Source: Helicobacter sp. 11-8110 (lineage in GTDB: Bacteria > Campylobacterota > Campylobacteria > Campylobacterales > Helicobacteraceae). Taken from it: a DNA stretch of 53,102 nucleotides. Positions 7,340-16,732 of the stretch are shown in pieces. The stretch spans positions 1 through 53,102 of the forward strand of contig NZ_NHYL01000009.1 in the NCBI RefSeq assembly GCF_003288905.1, given 5' to 3'. Position numbers and translations under genes: made by a program. Numbering within the stretch: the first letter of the stretch is position 1; each line of letters starts with the position of its first letter. A model generated the notes under the pieces. It made no database searches. It saw only the letters and a list, made by a program, of their open reading frames with translations, and was not told the origin of the DNA.

Positions 7340-8078
7340 AGAGTAGCTTGGTTGCCATAGAAAAAGATACAATAACAATAAGGGGTTTGATGATTTTGAT
7401 TCCATATTTGATAGCTGCTCTTGAGCCAAGATTTGCTCCGATAAACTGCCCCATTGCCATAACAAGCCCGATTCCAAAGAGCATATTTCCGCCAATGGCA
7501 AAAAATATCAAAGAAGCAAGGTTGGTTGAAAAATTATAGAGTTTTGCTTCAGCTAGGGCTTTAGTAATCCCAAGTCCTCCTAGTGCAATGAGGGCTAACA
7601 TTAAAAACGATCCTGTGCCTGGACCAAAAAATCCATCATAAAATCCTATTCCTGCAAGGGCTAAAAAAAGGTAGGCTTTGTGGATTTGTGTGGCTCTTTG
7701 ATCTTCGCTAATTTTTGGAGAAAAGAGAAAGTAAAAGCCAAAAATCATAATCAAAAAAGGCAAGAATTTGGAGAGAAAATCGGTGTTAATAAACTGCACA
7801 GAAATAGTTCCTAGACTTGAAAAAATAAAGACTAAAATAGCAAAGGGAAGGCATTTTTTTAAGTTTAAATAGCCTTTTTTGTAAAAATGTCTTGTCGCAG
7901 AGAAACTTCCAAATGAGCTTTGGAGTTTATTGGTTGCAAGTGATTCTAGGGGTGAGGCCCCAGAGAGTAGAAGCGCAGGTAGGGTGATCATTCCTCCACC
8001 TCCAGCAATTGAATCAATAAAACCTGCTAAAAATGCAGCAAGAAAGAGCAATATAAGAGTGCTTATTTCAAATTCCAT
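7326..8078 (-). CDS. TauE/SafE family sulfite/organosulfonate exporter-like permease
   Basis: The 250-residue integral membrane protein is the usual length for TauE/SafE. The family's N-terminal pattern is clear: GFIDSIAGGGGMITLPALLL at about 19-38, with the second half repeating it as GFYDGFFGPGTGSF. About eight hydrophobic segments are evident. Members export sulfite, sulfonates or related anions; the substrate here is unknown. The gene is divergent from mnmG and overlaps the glycosylase-like gene by 14 bases, which suggests translational coupling. Confidence 0.85.
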   Translation of the reverse strand: MEFEISTLILLFLAAFLAGFIDSIAGGGGMITLPALLLSGASPLESLATNKLQSSFGSFSATRHFYKKGYLNLKKCLPFAILVFIFSSLGTISVQFINTDFLSKFLPFLIMIFGFYFLFSPKISEDQRATQIHKAYLFLALAGIGFYDGFFGPGTGSFLMLALIALGGLGITKALAEAKLYNFSTNLASLIFFAIGGNMLFGIGLVMAMGQFIGANLGSRAAIKYGIKIIKPLIVIVSFSMATKLLYDQF

Positions 8079-8219
8079 ACAAATGCCTTAAAAATTTTTA
8101 GCGAAATTATAATCCCAAAAAGTTTTTTTATCCCTTATTTGGCTTTAAACATTGAGAGCAAAAACTAGGGAATTATTGGGGATTTTTATATTCTTTATTT
8201 TTATAAAAACAGCTTTAGC

Positions 8220-8225
8220 TATAAT
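8220..8225 (+). promoter_or_regulatory. -10 box of mnmG promoter
   Basis: A perfect TATAAT lies 24 bases before the mnmG ATG. No clear -35 is visible, as is common for Helicobacter and Campylobacter sigma-70 promoters, which rely on upstream AT-rich periodicity. The short leader AATAAGGCAAAAA carries the AAGG ribosome binding site. Confidence 0.55.
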
Positions 8226-8249
8226 TTCAAAAAAATAATAAGGCAAAAA

Positions 8250-10151
8250 ATGACTTATGATGTGATTGTAATTGGTGGTGGGCATGCTGGTATTGAAGCC
8301 TCTATCGCCTCAGCAAAGCGAGGTTGTAAAACTTTGCTTTTGACAATGCTTGTAGAGCAAATTGGCGCAGCAAGTTGTAATCCTGCTGTAGGTGGGCTTG
8401 GAAAGGGGCATTTGGTAAAGGAAGTGGATGCATTAGGTGGGGTAATGGGCTATATCACTGATAAAAGTGGGATACAATTTCGTACTCTTAATGCTTCAAA
8501 AGGTCCTGCGGTGCGTGGGACTAGAGCGCAAATTGATATGGATAGATATAAAATTATCGCGCGTGAAATTTGCTATCAAACTAAAAATCTTGAAGTCTCA
8601 CAACAAATTGTAGAATCGCTATTGCTAGAAAACAATTGTGTAGTAGGGGTTAAAACTAATGTTGGAAAAGTCTATCACTCCAAAAAAGTGATTTTAACCA
8701 CAGGAACTTTTTTGCGTGGAAAGATTCATATTGGCGAGAATATCTCTAATAATGGTAGAGCGGGAGAACCACCCGCAATGGAGCTTGGAGAATGTTTAAG
8801 GGAATTAGGACTTGAAGTGGGGAGGCTAAAAACTGGAACTTGTGCTAGAATTAAAGCAAGCAGTATAAACTTTGAAGCCCTAGAGAAGCACTATGGCGAT
8901 ATGCCACCCCCGTTTTTTAGCAAACAAACTCAAAAAGAATTAGGAAATAAAGAGTTTTCTCCCACTCAACTCCCTTGCTATGTAACTTATACTAACGCCA
9001 AAACTCACGAAATTATCAGAAATAATTTTCATAGAGCACCAATGTTTATAGGGCAAATTGAAGGGATTGGACCGCGTTATTGCCCAAGCATTGAAGATAA
9101 GGTGAATCGCTTTAGTGATAAAGAGCGTCATCAGCTTTTTTTAGAGCCACAAACGCTAGAGGCTAATGAATATTACATTAATGGCTTGACAACTTCATTG
9201 CCTTTTGATGTGCAAGAAGAGATGATTCATAGTATTGAAGGCTTAGAAAATGCAGAAATTGTGCGTTATGGCTATGCTATTGAATATGATTATATTAATC
9301 CCACAGAATTAAAGCACACGCTAGAGACTAAAAAAATTAAGAATCTCTATTGTGCAGGGCAGATTAATGGCACCACAGGCTATGAAGAGGCAGCAGCGCA
9401 AGGTATTTTTGCAGGGATTAATGCTAGTCTTAGTGTTCAAGGAAAAGAAGAAATCACGCTAAAGCGCAATGAGGCTTATATTGGCGTGATGATTGATGAT
9501 TTGGTAACAAAAGGAACCAAAGAACCTTATAGAATGTTTAGTTCAAGGGCAGAATATAGGTTGCTTTTGCGTGAGGGAAATGCAATCTTTAGGCTTGGAG
9601 AATTGGCTTATGAGCTAGGCTTAATGCAAGAAGAAGAATATCAGGCTTTATTGCAAGATAAAAGCGATATTCAAAAAGGTTTGCAATGGTTAGATTCTAC
9701 TGCACTTACACCTACTCAAGAGATTTTGGCATTTTTGGATTCTATTCAAGAAGAAAAAATTAGCGATAAGACAACTTGGAGAACAATCGTGGGGCGTAGG
9801 AGTTTTGATTTGCCTAAGCTTTTGAAGCTTGGAGAGATTGTCCAGACGCCTTTTGCAAAGTTTTCACATCGTGCTTTAGAAGAAATTTTGGTGGAAGCAA
9901 AATATGCAAATTATATCCAAAAGCAACAAAGCCTTATTGATAATATGGATAAAATGCTAAACATTAAGATTCCAGCTGATTTTAGCTTTGATATGATTCC
10001 TGGATTAAGCTTGGAAGTGGTGGAAAAACTCAAAAAATTCACTCCCAAAAGTCTTTTTGAAGCAAGTGAGATCAGTGGAGTAACTCCTGCTAGTTTGGAA
10101 GTCTTGCAACTCTATATTCATTTGCATCACAAGAAAAAAGCCCTAGAATAG
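8250..10151 (+). CDS. mnmG: tRNA uridine-5-carboxymethylaminomethyl modification enzyme MnmG (GidA)
   Basis: The 633-residue FAD protein is full length for MnmG. The dinucleotide-binding GGGHAG is at 9-14, followed by the conserved [22 protein letters not shown] and, later, [18 protein letters not shown] and [10 protein letters not shown] blocks. With MnmE it installs the cmnm5 group on U34 of tRNAs in the cytosol. The C-terminal helical MnmE-binding part, with [23 protein letters not shown], is present. Divergent from tauE with its own -10. Confidence 0.97.
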   Translation: MTYDVIVIGGGHAGIEASIASAKRGCKTLLLTMLVEQIGAASCNPAVGGLGKGHLVKEVDALGGVMGYITDKSGIQFRTLNASKGPAVRGTRAQIDMDRYKIIAREICYQTKNLEVSQQIVESLLLENNCVVGVKTNVGKVYHSKKVILTTGTFLRGKIHIGENISNNGRAGEPPAMELGECLRELGLEVGRLKTGTCARIKASSINFEALEKHYGDMPPPFFSKQTQKELGNKEFSPTQLPCYVTYTNAKTHEIIRNNFHRAPMFIGQIEGIGPRYCPSIEDKVNRFSDKERHQLFLEPQTLEANEYYINGLTTSLPFDVQEEMIHSIEGLENAEIVRYGYAIEYDYINPTELKHTLETKKIKNLYCAGQINGTTGYEEAAAQGIFAGINASLSVQGKEEITLKRNEAYIGVMIDDLVTKGTKEPYRMFSSRAEYRLLLREGNAIFRLGELAYELGLMQEEEYQALLQDKSDIQKGLQWLDSTALTPTQEILAFLDSIQEEKISDKTTWRTIVGRRSFDLPKLLKLGEIVQTPFAKFSHRALEEILVEAKYANYIQKQQSLIDNMDKMLNIKIPADFSFDMIPGLSLEVVEKLKKFTPKSLFEASEISGVTPASLEVLQLYIHLHHKKKALE

Positions 10152-10228
10152 GCTAAGGAAAATAACTAAACTTTATTTTAGTGAGATTGCGTTAGAATCT
10201 CATCTTAAATTATCTTTAGGTGTAAAAT

Positions 10229-11521
10229 ATGAAAACCACAAAAAGCCTTTTTAAGACATTTTTGATTGTTATGATCTTGTCTTTTTTGTCATCTTCTGTG
10301 AGCTTAGCTCAAGAAACAAAGGGAGAAGAATCGCGTTTAGATTCTTATAACAAACTCCGAAAAGTGATTGGAACGGTGGAGAAATATTATGTTGATAAAT
10401 TGACTTTAGAACAGATTGTTGATAAAGCAATTGATGGTCTATTATCAAACCTTGATGCGCATTCCGCATATTTGGATGAGAAAAAGTTTGAAGAGCTTAA
10501 GATTCAGACTAATGGGGAATTTGGTGGTATTGGAATTACCATTGCGCTCAAAGAGGGTGCTTTGACAATTATCGCCCCTATTGAGGGAACTCCAGGTGAT
10601 AAAGCAGGATTAAAAAGCGGAGATATTATTTTAAAGATTGATAATGAAAGCACTCTGAATATGAGTATTGATGATGCGGTTAATCGTATGCGAGGCAAAC
10701 CAAATACAAAAGTGCAACTTACAATTGTAAGGAAAAATAATCCAAAACCATTGATTTTTGACATTACAAGAGATAATATCAAAGTAGAAAGCGTTTATGT
10801 AAGAGGGATTGAAAATACCGATTATGTTTATGTGAGAGTTACTTCCTTTGATAAAAATGTAAGCCAAAGAGTGGAGGATGAGCTTAGGAAGTTTAAAAAA
10901 GTTGATGGAATTGTGTTGGATTTGAGAAATAATCCTGGAGGGCTTTTAAATCAAGCTGTGGAATTGAGTGATTTATTCTTAGAAAATGGTGTGATTGTTT
11001 CCCAAAAAGGTCGCATTGAAGATGAGGATATCGTGTATAAAGCTAATAAAAGAACGCCTTATGCAAAAGTGCCTTTGGTGGTGTTGATTAACAATGGAAG
11101 CGCAAGTGCTAGTGAAATTGTTGCAGGAGCGATTCAAGACAATAAGCGCGGGGTGCTTGTTGGGGAAACAACTTTTGGAAAAGGTAGTGTGCAAGTGATT
11201 TTGCCAACAGAAGAAAAAGAAGCTTTGCGCTTAACTATTGCGCGTTATTATTTGCCAAGTGGAAGAACGATTCAAGCAGTTGGTGTAACACCAGATGTGG
11301 AAGTAGGACCAGGGGCTGTCCCAGTGGATAATGATCGCATTAGCATCAAGGAAGCTAATTTACAAAAGCATTTAGAGGGTGAGTTGCAAAAGGTCGGTAG
11401 CAAAGAAAGCAAATCTAAAAAGAAAGAAGATAAAAATATTATCACACAAGAAACTATTTTTTCAGACATTCAGTTAAAAAGTGCCATTGATGCACTTAAA
11501 GTTTTTAAAGTAGTTGATTAA
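10229..11521 (+). CDS. ctpA: C-terminal processing peptidase CtpA, S41 family
   Basis: The 430-residue protein has a signal sequence (about 1-27, hydrophobic core then VSLAQ), a PDZ domain at about 95-175 and an S41 protease domain at about 195-365. Ser293 in SASASE and Lys318 in TFGKGSVQ form the catalytic dyad. It acts in the periplasm, cleaving C-terminal tails, and is probably anchored or secreted by its N-terminus. It precedes purC-purS-purQ, as in C. jejuni from memory (Cj0511-Cj0514). The basic C-terminal linker ([11 protein letters not shown]) is typical. It is followed directly by the purC ribosome binding site. Confidence 0.93.
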   Translation: MKTTKSLFKTFLIVMILSFLSSSVSLAQETKGEESRLDSYNKLRKVIGTVEKYYVDKLTLEQIVDKAIDGLLSNLDAHSAYLDEKKFEELKIQTNGEFGGIGITIALKEGALTIIAPIEGTPGDKAGLKSGDIILKIDNESTLNMSIDDAVNRMRGKPNTKVQLTIVRKNNPKPLIFDITRDNIKVESVYVRGIENTDYVYVRVTSFDKNVSQRVEDELRKFKKVDGIVLDLRNNPGGLLNQAVELSDLFLENGVIVSQKGRIEDEDIVYKANKRTPYAKVPLVVLINNGSASASEIVAGAIQDNKRGVLVGETTFGKGSVQVILPTEEKEALRLTIARYYLPSGRTIQAVGVTPDVEVGPGAVPVDNDRISIKEANLQKHLEGELQKVGSKESKSKKKEDKNIITQETIFSDIQLKSAIDALKVFKVVD

Positions 11522-11531
11522 AGGAGAAAAT

Positions 11532-12248
11532 ATGCAAGTAGAACAAAAAGAAATGATGTATGAGGGCAAAGGAAAGAAACTTTATAAGACTAGTGATGCA
11601 AATTTAGTGATTGCAGAGTTTAAAGATGATTTAACGGCTTTTAATGCAGAAAAAAAGGGCAGTGAAGAAGGGAAAGGGAGTTTGAATTGTAAGATTTCAA
11701 CAGAAATTTTTAAATTACTCCAAAAAAATGGAATTAAAACGCATTATGTAGAGACTTTGGGTGATAATTTAATGCTTTGCAAAAAAGTGCAGATTATTCC
11801 TATTGAAGTGGTAGTAAGAAATATTGCCACAGGATCTTTAAGCAAAAGATTAGGGATTAAAGAGGGAGAGAAACTGCCCTTTGTGCTTGTAGAATTTTAT
11901 TACAAAGATGATGCATTGGGTGATCCACTTATTAATGATGAACACGCCTTGATTTTAAATTGTGTCAAGAGTGTGGAATCGCTAGAAACTTTGCGAAAAA
12001 TAGGGCGTGAGGTTAATGAAATTCTGCGTGAGTTTTTTGATTCTAAGAATTTACTTTTGGTGGATTTTAAGCTTGAATTTGGCGTGGATAATGAGGGGAA
12101 TATTTTATTGGCTGATGAAATTACGCCTGATTCTTGTCGTTTTTGGGATAAAGATACAAAAGAAAAATTAGACAAAGACCGCTTTAGACAAGATTTAGGA
12201 AGCGTTAAAATGGCATATGAAGAAGTTTTAAAGCGAATTTTATCTTAA
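11532..12248 (+). CDS. purC: SAICAR synthetase PurC
   Basis: I choose ATG 11532 with AAAGGAG 5 bases upstream, rather than ATG 11514 inside ctpA. The resulting 238-residue protein begins [18 protein letters not shown], with the conserved YEGKGK nucleotide-binding start, and contains [11 protein letters not shown] and [14 protein letters not shown]. It ligates aspartate to CAIR in de novo purine synthesis. The linked purS and purQ genes provide the FGAM synthetase subunits that act earlier in the pathway. Confidence 0.96.
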   Translation: MQVEQKEMMYEGKGKKLYKTSDANLVIAEFKDDLTAFNAEKKGSEEGKGSLNCKISTEIFKLLQKNGIKTHYVETLGDNLMLCKKVQIIPIEVVVRNIATGSLSKRLGIKEGEKLPFVLVEFYYKDDALGDPLINDEHALILNCVKSVESLETLRKIGREVNEILREFFDSKNLLLVDFKLEFGVDNEGNILLADEITPDSCRFWDKDTKEKLDKDRFRQDLGSVKMAYEEVLKRILS

Positions 12249-12257
12249 GGTGATAAT

Positions 12258-12494
12258 ATGAAAGTAGAAGTGATTGTATCATTAAAAGAAGGGGTGCTTG
12301 ATCCTCAAGGCAAGGCGATTTGCCACGCTTTATCATCATTGGGGTATGAGAGTGTAAAAAATGCAAATGTAGGCAAAGTGATTACCTTGGAGATGGTAGG
12401 AGAAGATAAAGAAAAGGTTTATAAGGAAGTGGAGGCAATGTGTGAATCGCTTCTTGCAAATGTAGTGATAGAAGACTACAAAATTAAAATGTAA
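12258..12494 (+). CDS. purS: FGAM synthetase subunit PurS
   Basis: The 78-residue protein has the PurS length and pattern: V-x-V-SLKEGVLDPQGKAI at 4-20 and a VGKVITLEM strand in the middle. PurS bridges PurQ and the small-type PurL, delivering ammonia for FGAR to FGAM conversion. It sits 9 bases after purC with AAGGTGAT as ribosome binding site. purL is not in this window. Confidence 0.94.
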   Translation: MKVEVIVSLKEGVLDPQGKAICHALSSLGYESVKNANVGKVITLEMVGEDKEKVYKEVEAMCESLLANVVIEDYKIKM

Positions 12495-12507
12495 ATAAAG
12501 AGATCTA

Positions 12508-13167
12508 ATGAGTGTTGCTATCTTACAATTTTTAGGAACAAATTGCGAATATGATATGCAGTATGCCTTTTCTTTGTTGAAAGTGCCAACGCAAATAGTT
12601 TGGCACCAAGAAACTAAATTACCAAGTGAAACTAAGCTTGTTGTGATACCTGGTGGATTTAGCTATGGGGATTATCTGCGAAGTGGTGCGATTGCAAGGT
12701 TTGCGCCTATTATGCAAGCTGTGGTGGAATTTGCCAAAAAAGGTGGTTATGTGCTTGGAATCTGCAATGGATTCCAAATACTTCTTGAGAGTGGATTATT
12801 GCCTGGTGCAATGAAACGCAATGAAAACTTACATTTTGCTTCCAAAGATGTTTGCTTAAGAGTTGTGAATAATAACAATATTTTTTTAAGCAAATTTCAA
12901 AAAGATGATTTGTTGCAAGTGCCTATTGCTAATGCTGATGGTAATTATTACATTGATAAAGAGGGCTTAAAAACGCTAGAGCAAAAAGATCAAATTTTAT
13001 TAGAATATGTTGGTTATAACAATGGTTCTTTGAGAAATATTGCAGGAATCTGTAACGAACAAAAAAATGTTTTTGGGCTAATGCCACACCCAGAACGATG
13101 TGTAGAGAAAATTTTGGGTGGTGATGTTGGATTAAAAATGTTAGAAGGTTTTTTAGAGATTCTATGA
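12508..13167 (+). CDS. purQ: FGAM synthetase glutaminase subunit PurQ
   Basis: The 219-residue class I glutamine amidotransferase has its nucleophile Cys86 in GICNGFQ (84-90), the oxyanion block PGGFSYGDYLRSGAIA at 48-63 and the catalytic His/Glu in MPHPER near the C-terminus. It releases ammonia from glutamine for FGAM synthetase, working with PurS and PurL. Its last codon overlaps the start of the next gene (ATGA), showing tight translational coupling to a secreted SH3-type protein that has no obvious purine role. Confidence 0.96.
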   Translation: MSVAILQFLGTNCEYDMQYAFSLLKVPTQIVWHQETKLPSETKLVVIPGGFSYGDYLRSGAIARFAPIMQAVVEFAKKGGYVLGICNGFQILLESGLLPGAMKRNENLHFASKDVCLRVVNNNNIFLSKFQKDDLLQVPIANADGNYYIDKEGLKTLEQKDQILLEYVGYNNGSLRNIAGICNEQKNVFGLMPHPERCVEKILGGDVGLKMLEGFLEIL

Positions 13168-14465
13168 GATTTTTACTTTTTTTCTTTTGCATTATTGGGC
13201 TTTTTGCACAGGAAACTTCTATGTTTCCACAGGATTCTGATGCCTATACTCAGCCTATGCAAAACCAAAATTCTCCCCAAGGTTTCTTACCTGCTACTCC
13301 TGCGCCCATTGAAAAAGAATCATCTTTAAACACTCCCTTGGTGCAAGAAAAAGATTTAAAAAATCCCTTTGAAAAATCGCCACCACAAGAGGATTTAATT
13401 CCTTTAGAAAATAGCGATTCTAATCAAGCTCCAAATTCTATTCAAGAGAATTATCAAGGCACCTTAACGCCTAAAAATGTTTATTTGAGTCTTGTTAGCC
13501 CACTTCAAAATGTTTTGTATGTCAAGCAAATTATTCCTATTGAAGTAAAGCTTCTAATTTTTGGTGAATATTCCAAGATTACTACAAATTTTATTGCCAA
13601 AGATTCAAGTGTTAGCGTGTTAAATCCAGAGGAAAATTGGATTTTAAATCAAGATTCAAGCTTAAGGAATACCTTTTATTTTAGGATTGAACAGGTGAAT
13701 TTTACGATTCCTAAAATAGAAGCTATAATTCAAACTAGCGAGGGAGTATTAAGGGAATCTGCAGAAACTATTGTTGGTAAAGCTGTGCCTTTAGAGCGAA
13801 AGGGTAGCTACTCACAAGTGGTTGCTAATGATCTTAGGATTGTCGATACTAAAATCACAAGCTATGATTCACAAAGTAATTTAGCAGTTTTTCAGCTACA
13901 AAGCACGATGGGGAATTTATTTGATTTCCATTTGGAGACTTACGCACAGCAGGGAATTGAGAGTAAAAAGGGAGATTATAAAGAATCAGAGATTTTTTAT
14001 TATGCAGTAGTGCCTAAGAGCTTGGATAAAATATCTTTTGATTATTTTAATGTGCAAAGTGCCAAATATGTAGAATTACACATTGATAATTTTTCACAAG
14101 ACGATCGTGTTAGCACACAGAGCGATATTAGACCTAAAAATACTCTGCAAATTTATAAAATTCTAGCTACAATTTTTCTTATTATTGTCTTTTTGGGATT
14201 GTATTTGTATTATCGCAAAAAGCTGTTTTTGGTTTTGGGAGCTATTGTTTTGGCTGTTTTGATTTATTTATTGTCTATTAAAACTTCTGCTACTTTAAAG
14301 ACAGATGTAGAAATTAGGATTCAGCCGACTTTTAATTCAACGATTATTTTAACAACACAAAATCCTATGGAGGTAAAGATTCTTTCAGATAAATATGGCT
14401 ATTACAAAATATTGCTTGAAGATGATCGTATTGGATGGGTGAGAAAAGATGGTATCCAAAATTAG
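13164..14465 (+). CDS. secreted/membrane protein with C-terminal SH3-like domain
   Basis: The 433-residue protein starts with a short signal peptide (MRFLLFFFCIIGLFAQ). A Gln/Pro-rich low-complexity stretch follows (about 20-95), then beta-rich extracytoplasmic sequence, two adjacent hydrophobic helices at about 331-347 and 352-369, and a bacterial SH3-like end (VEIRIQPTFNST to GWVRKDG). The layout of beta domain, membrane span and SH3 resembles BatD-like proteins or envelope-binding proteins. Position between purQ and plsC matches C. jejuni Cj0515 as I recall. The function is unknown. An envelope or cell-wall role is inferred from the SH3 domain. Confidence 0.75.
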   Translation: MRFLLFFFCIIGLFAQETSMFPQDSDAYTQPMQNQNSPQGFLPATPAPIEKESSLNTPLVQEKDLKNPFEKSPPQEDLIPLENSDSNQAPNSIQENYQGTLTPKNVYLSLVSPLQNVLYVKQIIPIEVKLLIFGEYSKITTNFIAKDSSVSVLNPEENWILNQDSSLRNTFYFRIEQVNFTIPKIEAIIQTSEGVLRESAETIVGKAVPLERKGSYSQVVANDLRIVDTKITSYDSQSNLAVFQLQSTMGNLFDFHLETYAQQGIESKKGDYKESEIFYYAVVPKSLDKISFDYFNVQSAKYVELHIDNFSQDDRVSTQSDIRPKNTLQIYKILATIFLIIVFLGLYLYYRKKLFLVLGAIVLAVLIYLLSIKTSATLKTDVEIRIQPTFNSTIILTTQNPMEVKILSDKYGYYKILLEDDRIGWVRKDGIQN

Positions 14466-15150
14466 AGCTTTTAGTGCAGTGATTTATACTATGGTGGTAA
14501 TACCCTTTAGTATTGCCTTGATGTATTGCTTCCAGAAATCTCATAGAAAGATACGCATAGCAACTGCTAAAGCTTTTATGAAGCTCTTTGGAGTAAGGGT
14601 GCAGGTGTTTGGAGAGATAGACAAGGAAGCAAGAATTTTGGTGATGAATCACCAAAGCTTTATGGATGTGATTTATCTAGAAGCAACACATCCTAATAAC
14701 TTGTGTTGGATTGCCAAAAAAGAGCTTGGCAAACCTTTTTTGTATGGTCATGCTCTAAAAGCTCCTAAGATGATTTTGATTGATCGAGAGAGTAAAAAAG
14801 AGATGGTGTATCTACTTAAAGAAGCTAAAGATAGGTTGCAAAATGAGAGAACTCTGTGTATTTTCCCAGAGGGCACTCGATCATTAGGTGGTGAGAAATT
14901 TTTGCCTTTTAAAAGTGGTGCCAAAGTGCTTACAGAGCATTTTGGGCTTAGAGTGCAACCAGTGGTTTTTTGTGGAACAAGAAAATGTTTGGATATAGGT
15001 GCGATGCGTTTTGATAATGAAGCTTTTATAGTGAAATATTTGCCTTCTTTTGTGCCAGAAGGTGAGGATTGGTTTGTGGAGTTAAAAGAAAAAATGCAAA
15101 AGGAATACACTAGCCTTTATTCTCAACTTTTTGCATCGCCAAACTCGTAG
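14449..15150 (+). CDS. plsC: 1-acyl-sn-glycerol-3-phosphate acyltransferase PlsC
   Basis: The 233-residue protein has the acyltransferase motif NHQSFMD (His68, Asp73, the HX4D pair), a hydrophobic N-terminal helix at about 10-28, and FPEGTRS at about 139-145. It makes phosphatidic acid from lysophosphatidic acid at the inner membrane. It overlaps the preceding SH3 gene by 17 bases, so it belongs to the pur operon unit, as in C. jejuni from memory. Confidence 0.93.
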   Translation: MVSKIRAFSAVIYTMVVIPFSIALMYCFQKSHRKIRIATAKAFMKLFGVRVQVFGEIDKEARILVMNHQSFMDVIYLEATHPNNLCWIAKKELGKPFLYGHALKAPKMILIDRESKKEMVYLLKEAKDRLQNERTLCIFPEGTRSLGGEKFLPFKSGAKVLTEHFGLRVQPVVFCGTRKCLDIGAMRFDNEAFIVKYLPSFVPEGEDWFVELKEKMQKEYTSLYSQLFASPNS

Positions 15151-15208
15151 ATTGCCTAAGTAGAGTGGGCTTTATGCTGTAATTTATTTCAAAATGGATA
15201 AGTAAAAA

Positions 15209-16729
15209 ATGGAAAAAACAAGAAAAAAAACAAACAATGGATTTGCCGAATTTGGACTTAAGAGTAAAGTTTTAAAAGGAATTGATGAAGCAGGATTTAA
15301 AGAGCCAAGCCCTATTCAAAAAGAAGTTATTCCGGTAATTTTAGATGGGCTTGATGTGATTGCACAGGCGCAAACAGGGACAGGAAAAACAGCGGCTTTT
15401 GCTTTGCCTTTGGTTAATGATTTAAGACATGATGGCAGTGTTGAGGCTTTGATTGTTGCGCCTACAAGGGAGCTTGTAATGCAAATTGGCGATGAGGTTT
15501 TTAAGCTTGGGAAATACAATAAAGTCCGCACAGTATCGCTTTTTGGTGGGCAACCTATCCGCCGTCAAATTGAGCTTTTAGAAAAGAAACCTCAAATAAT
15601 CATTGCAACACCAGGGAGATTATTAGATCATTTGCGCAATGGGCGTTTAAAGGATTTTGATCCAAAAGTGGTGGTGCTTGATGAATCAGATGAAATGTTA
15701 GATATGGGCTTTTTAGATGATATTGAAGAGATTTTTACTTATCTGCCAAGCGATCGCCAAACTCTGCTTTTTTCAGCGACGATGCCAACACCTATTAAGC
15801 ATTTGGCGCAAAAGATTCTGCATAATCCAAAGCTGATTAAGGTTACTCCAAGCGATACGACTAATCAAGACATTTCGCAGCGATATTACATTATCAATGA
15901 GCAAGAGCGTGAAGATGCGATTGTGCGTTTGATTGATAGTGAGATGCCAAGCAAAGCTATTATTTTTACTCGTATGAAAAAAGAAGCAGATTTGCTTTGT
16001 GAAAGGCTTGTTAGCCGTGGTTATAAGGCGGGAGCTTTGCATGGAGATATGGAGCAAAGAGAGAGGCAAAGGGCTATTAAAGCATTTAAAGATTCAAGTA
16101 TTAATGTTTTGGTGGCTACAGATATTGCAGCGCGTGGGCTTGATATTAGTGGAGTAAGCCATGTGTTTAATTTCCATATTCCACTCAATCCAGAATCATA
16201 TGTGCATCGCATAGGCAGGACAGGGAGAGCAGGCAAAAAAGGTGTTGCTATTACATTGGCAACACCTTTGGAGTTTAAAGAGTTGCGCAGAATCAAAGAA
16301 AACACAAAGGCTAAAATTGAGCTTTATGAGATTCCAGACTTACAAGATACGATTGACAAAAAAGATTCTAGTCTTTTAGAAAATATCCTAAAATGTGAAA
16401 TCACCGATGAAGCTTTGAAGTTTTATGAGCAGATTCGCGCAAATGCAGATATGACGCAATTAGTATGTAAGCTACTTTCTATGGTGCTAAAAGAAAATAA
16501 AATTATAGGTCCCAATAAGATTGGGCTAGACAAAGAGGGCTTAAGTCGCTTCCAAAAGCAACTTCAAAGTGATGAAAAAAAATACTCTAGCAAAAAAGGT
16601 GCGCATTCTCCCAGAAATATTTCTAGTAAAAAAAGCTTCAGTGAAAAAGAACGCCCAAAGAATCAAGGAAGAAAAGGCGCCACAAAAAGCAAAAAAAACT
16701 CCAAATCAACTCGCTCAAAAAGGAGATAA
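15209..16729 (+). CDS. DEAD-box ATP-dependent RNA helicase (DESD variant)
   Basis: The 506-residue helicase has the Q motif near 35, Walker A AQTGTGKT at 54-61, PTREL at 85-89, TPGR at 134-137, SAT at 189-191 and the C-terminal domain motifs ARGLD and HRIGRTGRAG. Motif II reads Asp-Glu-Ser-Asp at 158-161 in place of DEAD. A basic, Lys/Ser-rich tail (about 455-506) is typical for RNA binding. It unwinds structured RNA in ribosome assembly or mRNA decay. The gene has its own short upstream gap (15151-15208) with a possible TGTAAT -10, and GGATAAG before the ATG. Confidence 0.93.
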   Translation: MEKTRKKTNNGFAEFGLKSKVLKGIDEAGFKEPSPIQKEVIPVILDGLDVIAQAQTGTGKTAAFALPLVNDLRHDGSVEALIVAPTRELVMQIGDEVFKLGKYNKVRTVSLFGGQPIRRQIELLEKKPQIIIATPGRLLDHLRNGRLKDFDPKVVVLDESDEMLDMGFLDDIEEIFTYLPSDRQTLLFSATMPTPIKHLAQKILHNPKLIKVTPSDTTNQDISQRYYIINEQEREDAIVRLIDSEMPSKAIIFTRMKKEADLLCERLVSRGYKAGALHGDMEQRERQRAIKAFKDSSINVLVATDIAARGLDISGVSHVFNFHIPLNPESYVHRIGRTGRAGKKGVAITLATPLEFKELRRIKENTKAKIELYEIPDLQDTIDKKDSSLLENILKCEITDEALKFYEQIRANADMTQLVCKLLSMVLKENKIIGPNKIGLDKEGLSRFQKQLQSDEKKYSSKKGAHSPRNISSKKSFSEKERPKNQGRKGATKSKKNSKSTRSKRR

Positions 16730-16732
16730 ATT

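Noticed and set aside
7340-7501. Upstream extension of the glycosylase-like frame inside the TauE gene
   Set aside because: The extra 54 residues are antiparallel-free out-of-frame reading of the TauE coding sequence, and all family motifs lie after ATG 7339.
10180-10200. Terminator after mnmG
   Set aside because: GAGATT...AATCTC could form a 6-bp stem but no T run follows and ctpA begins close by; too weak to call.
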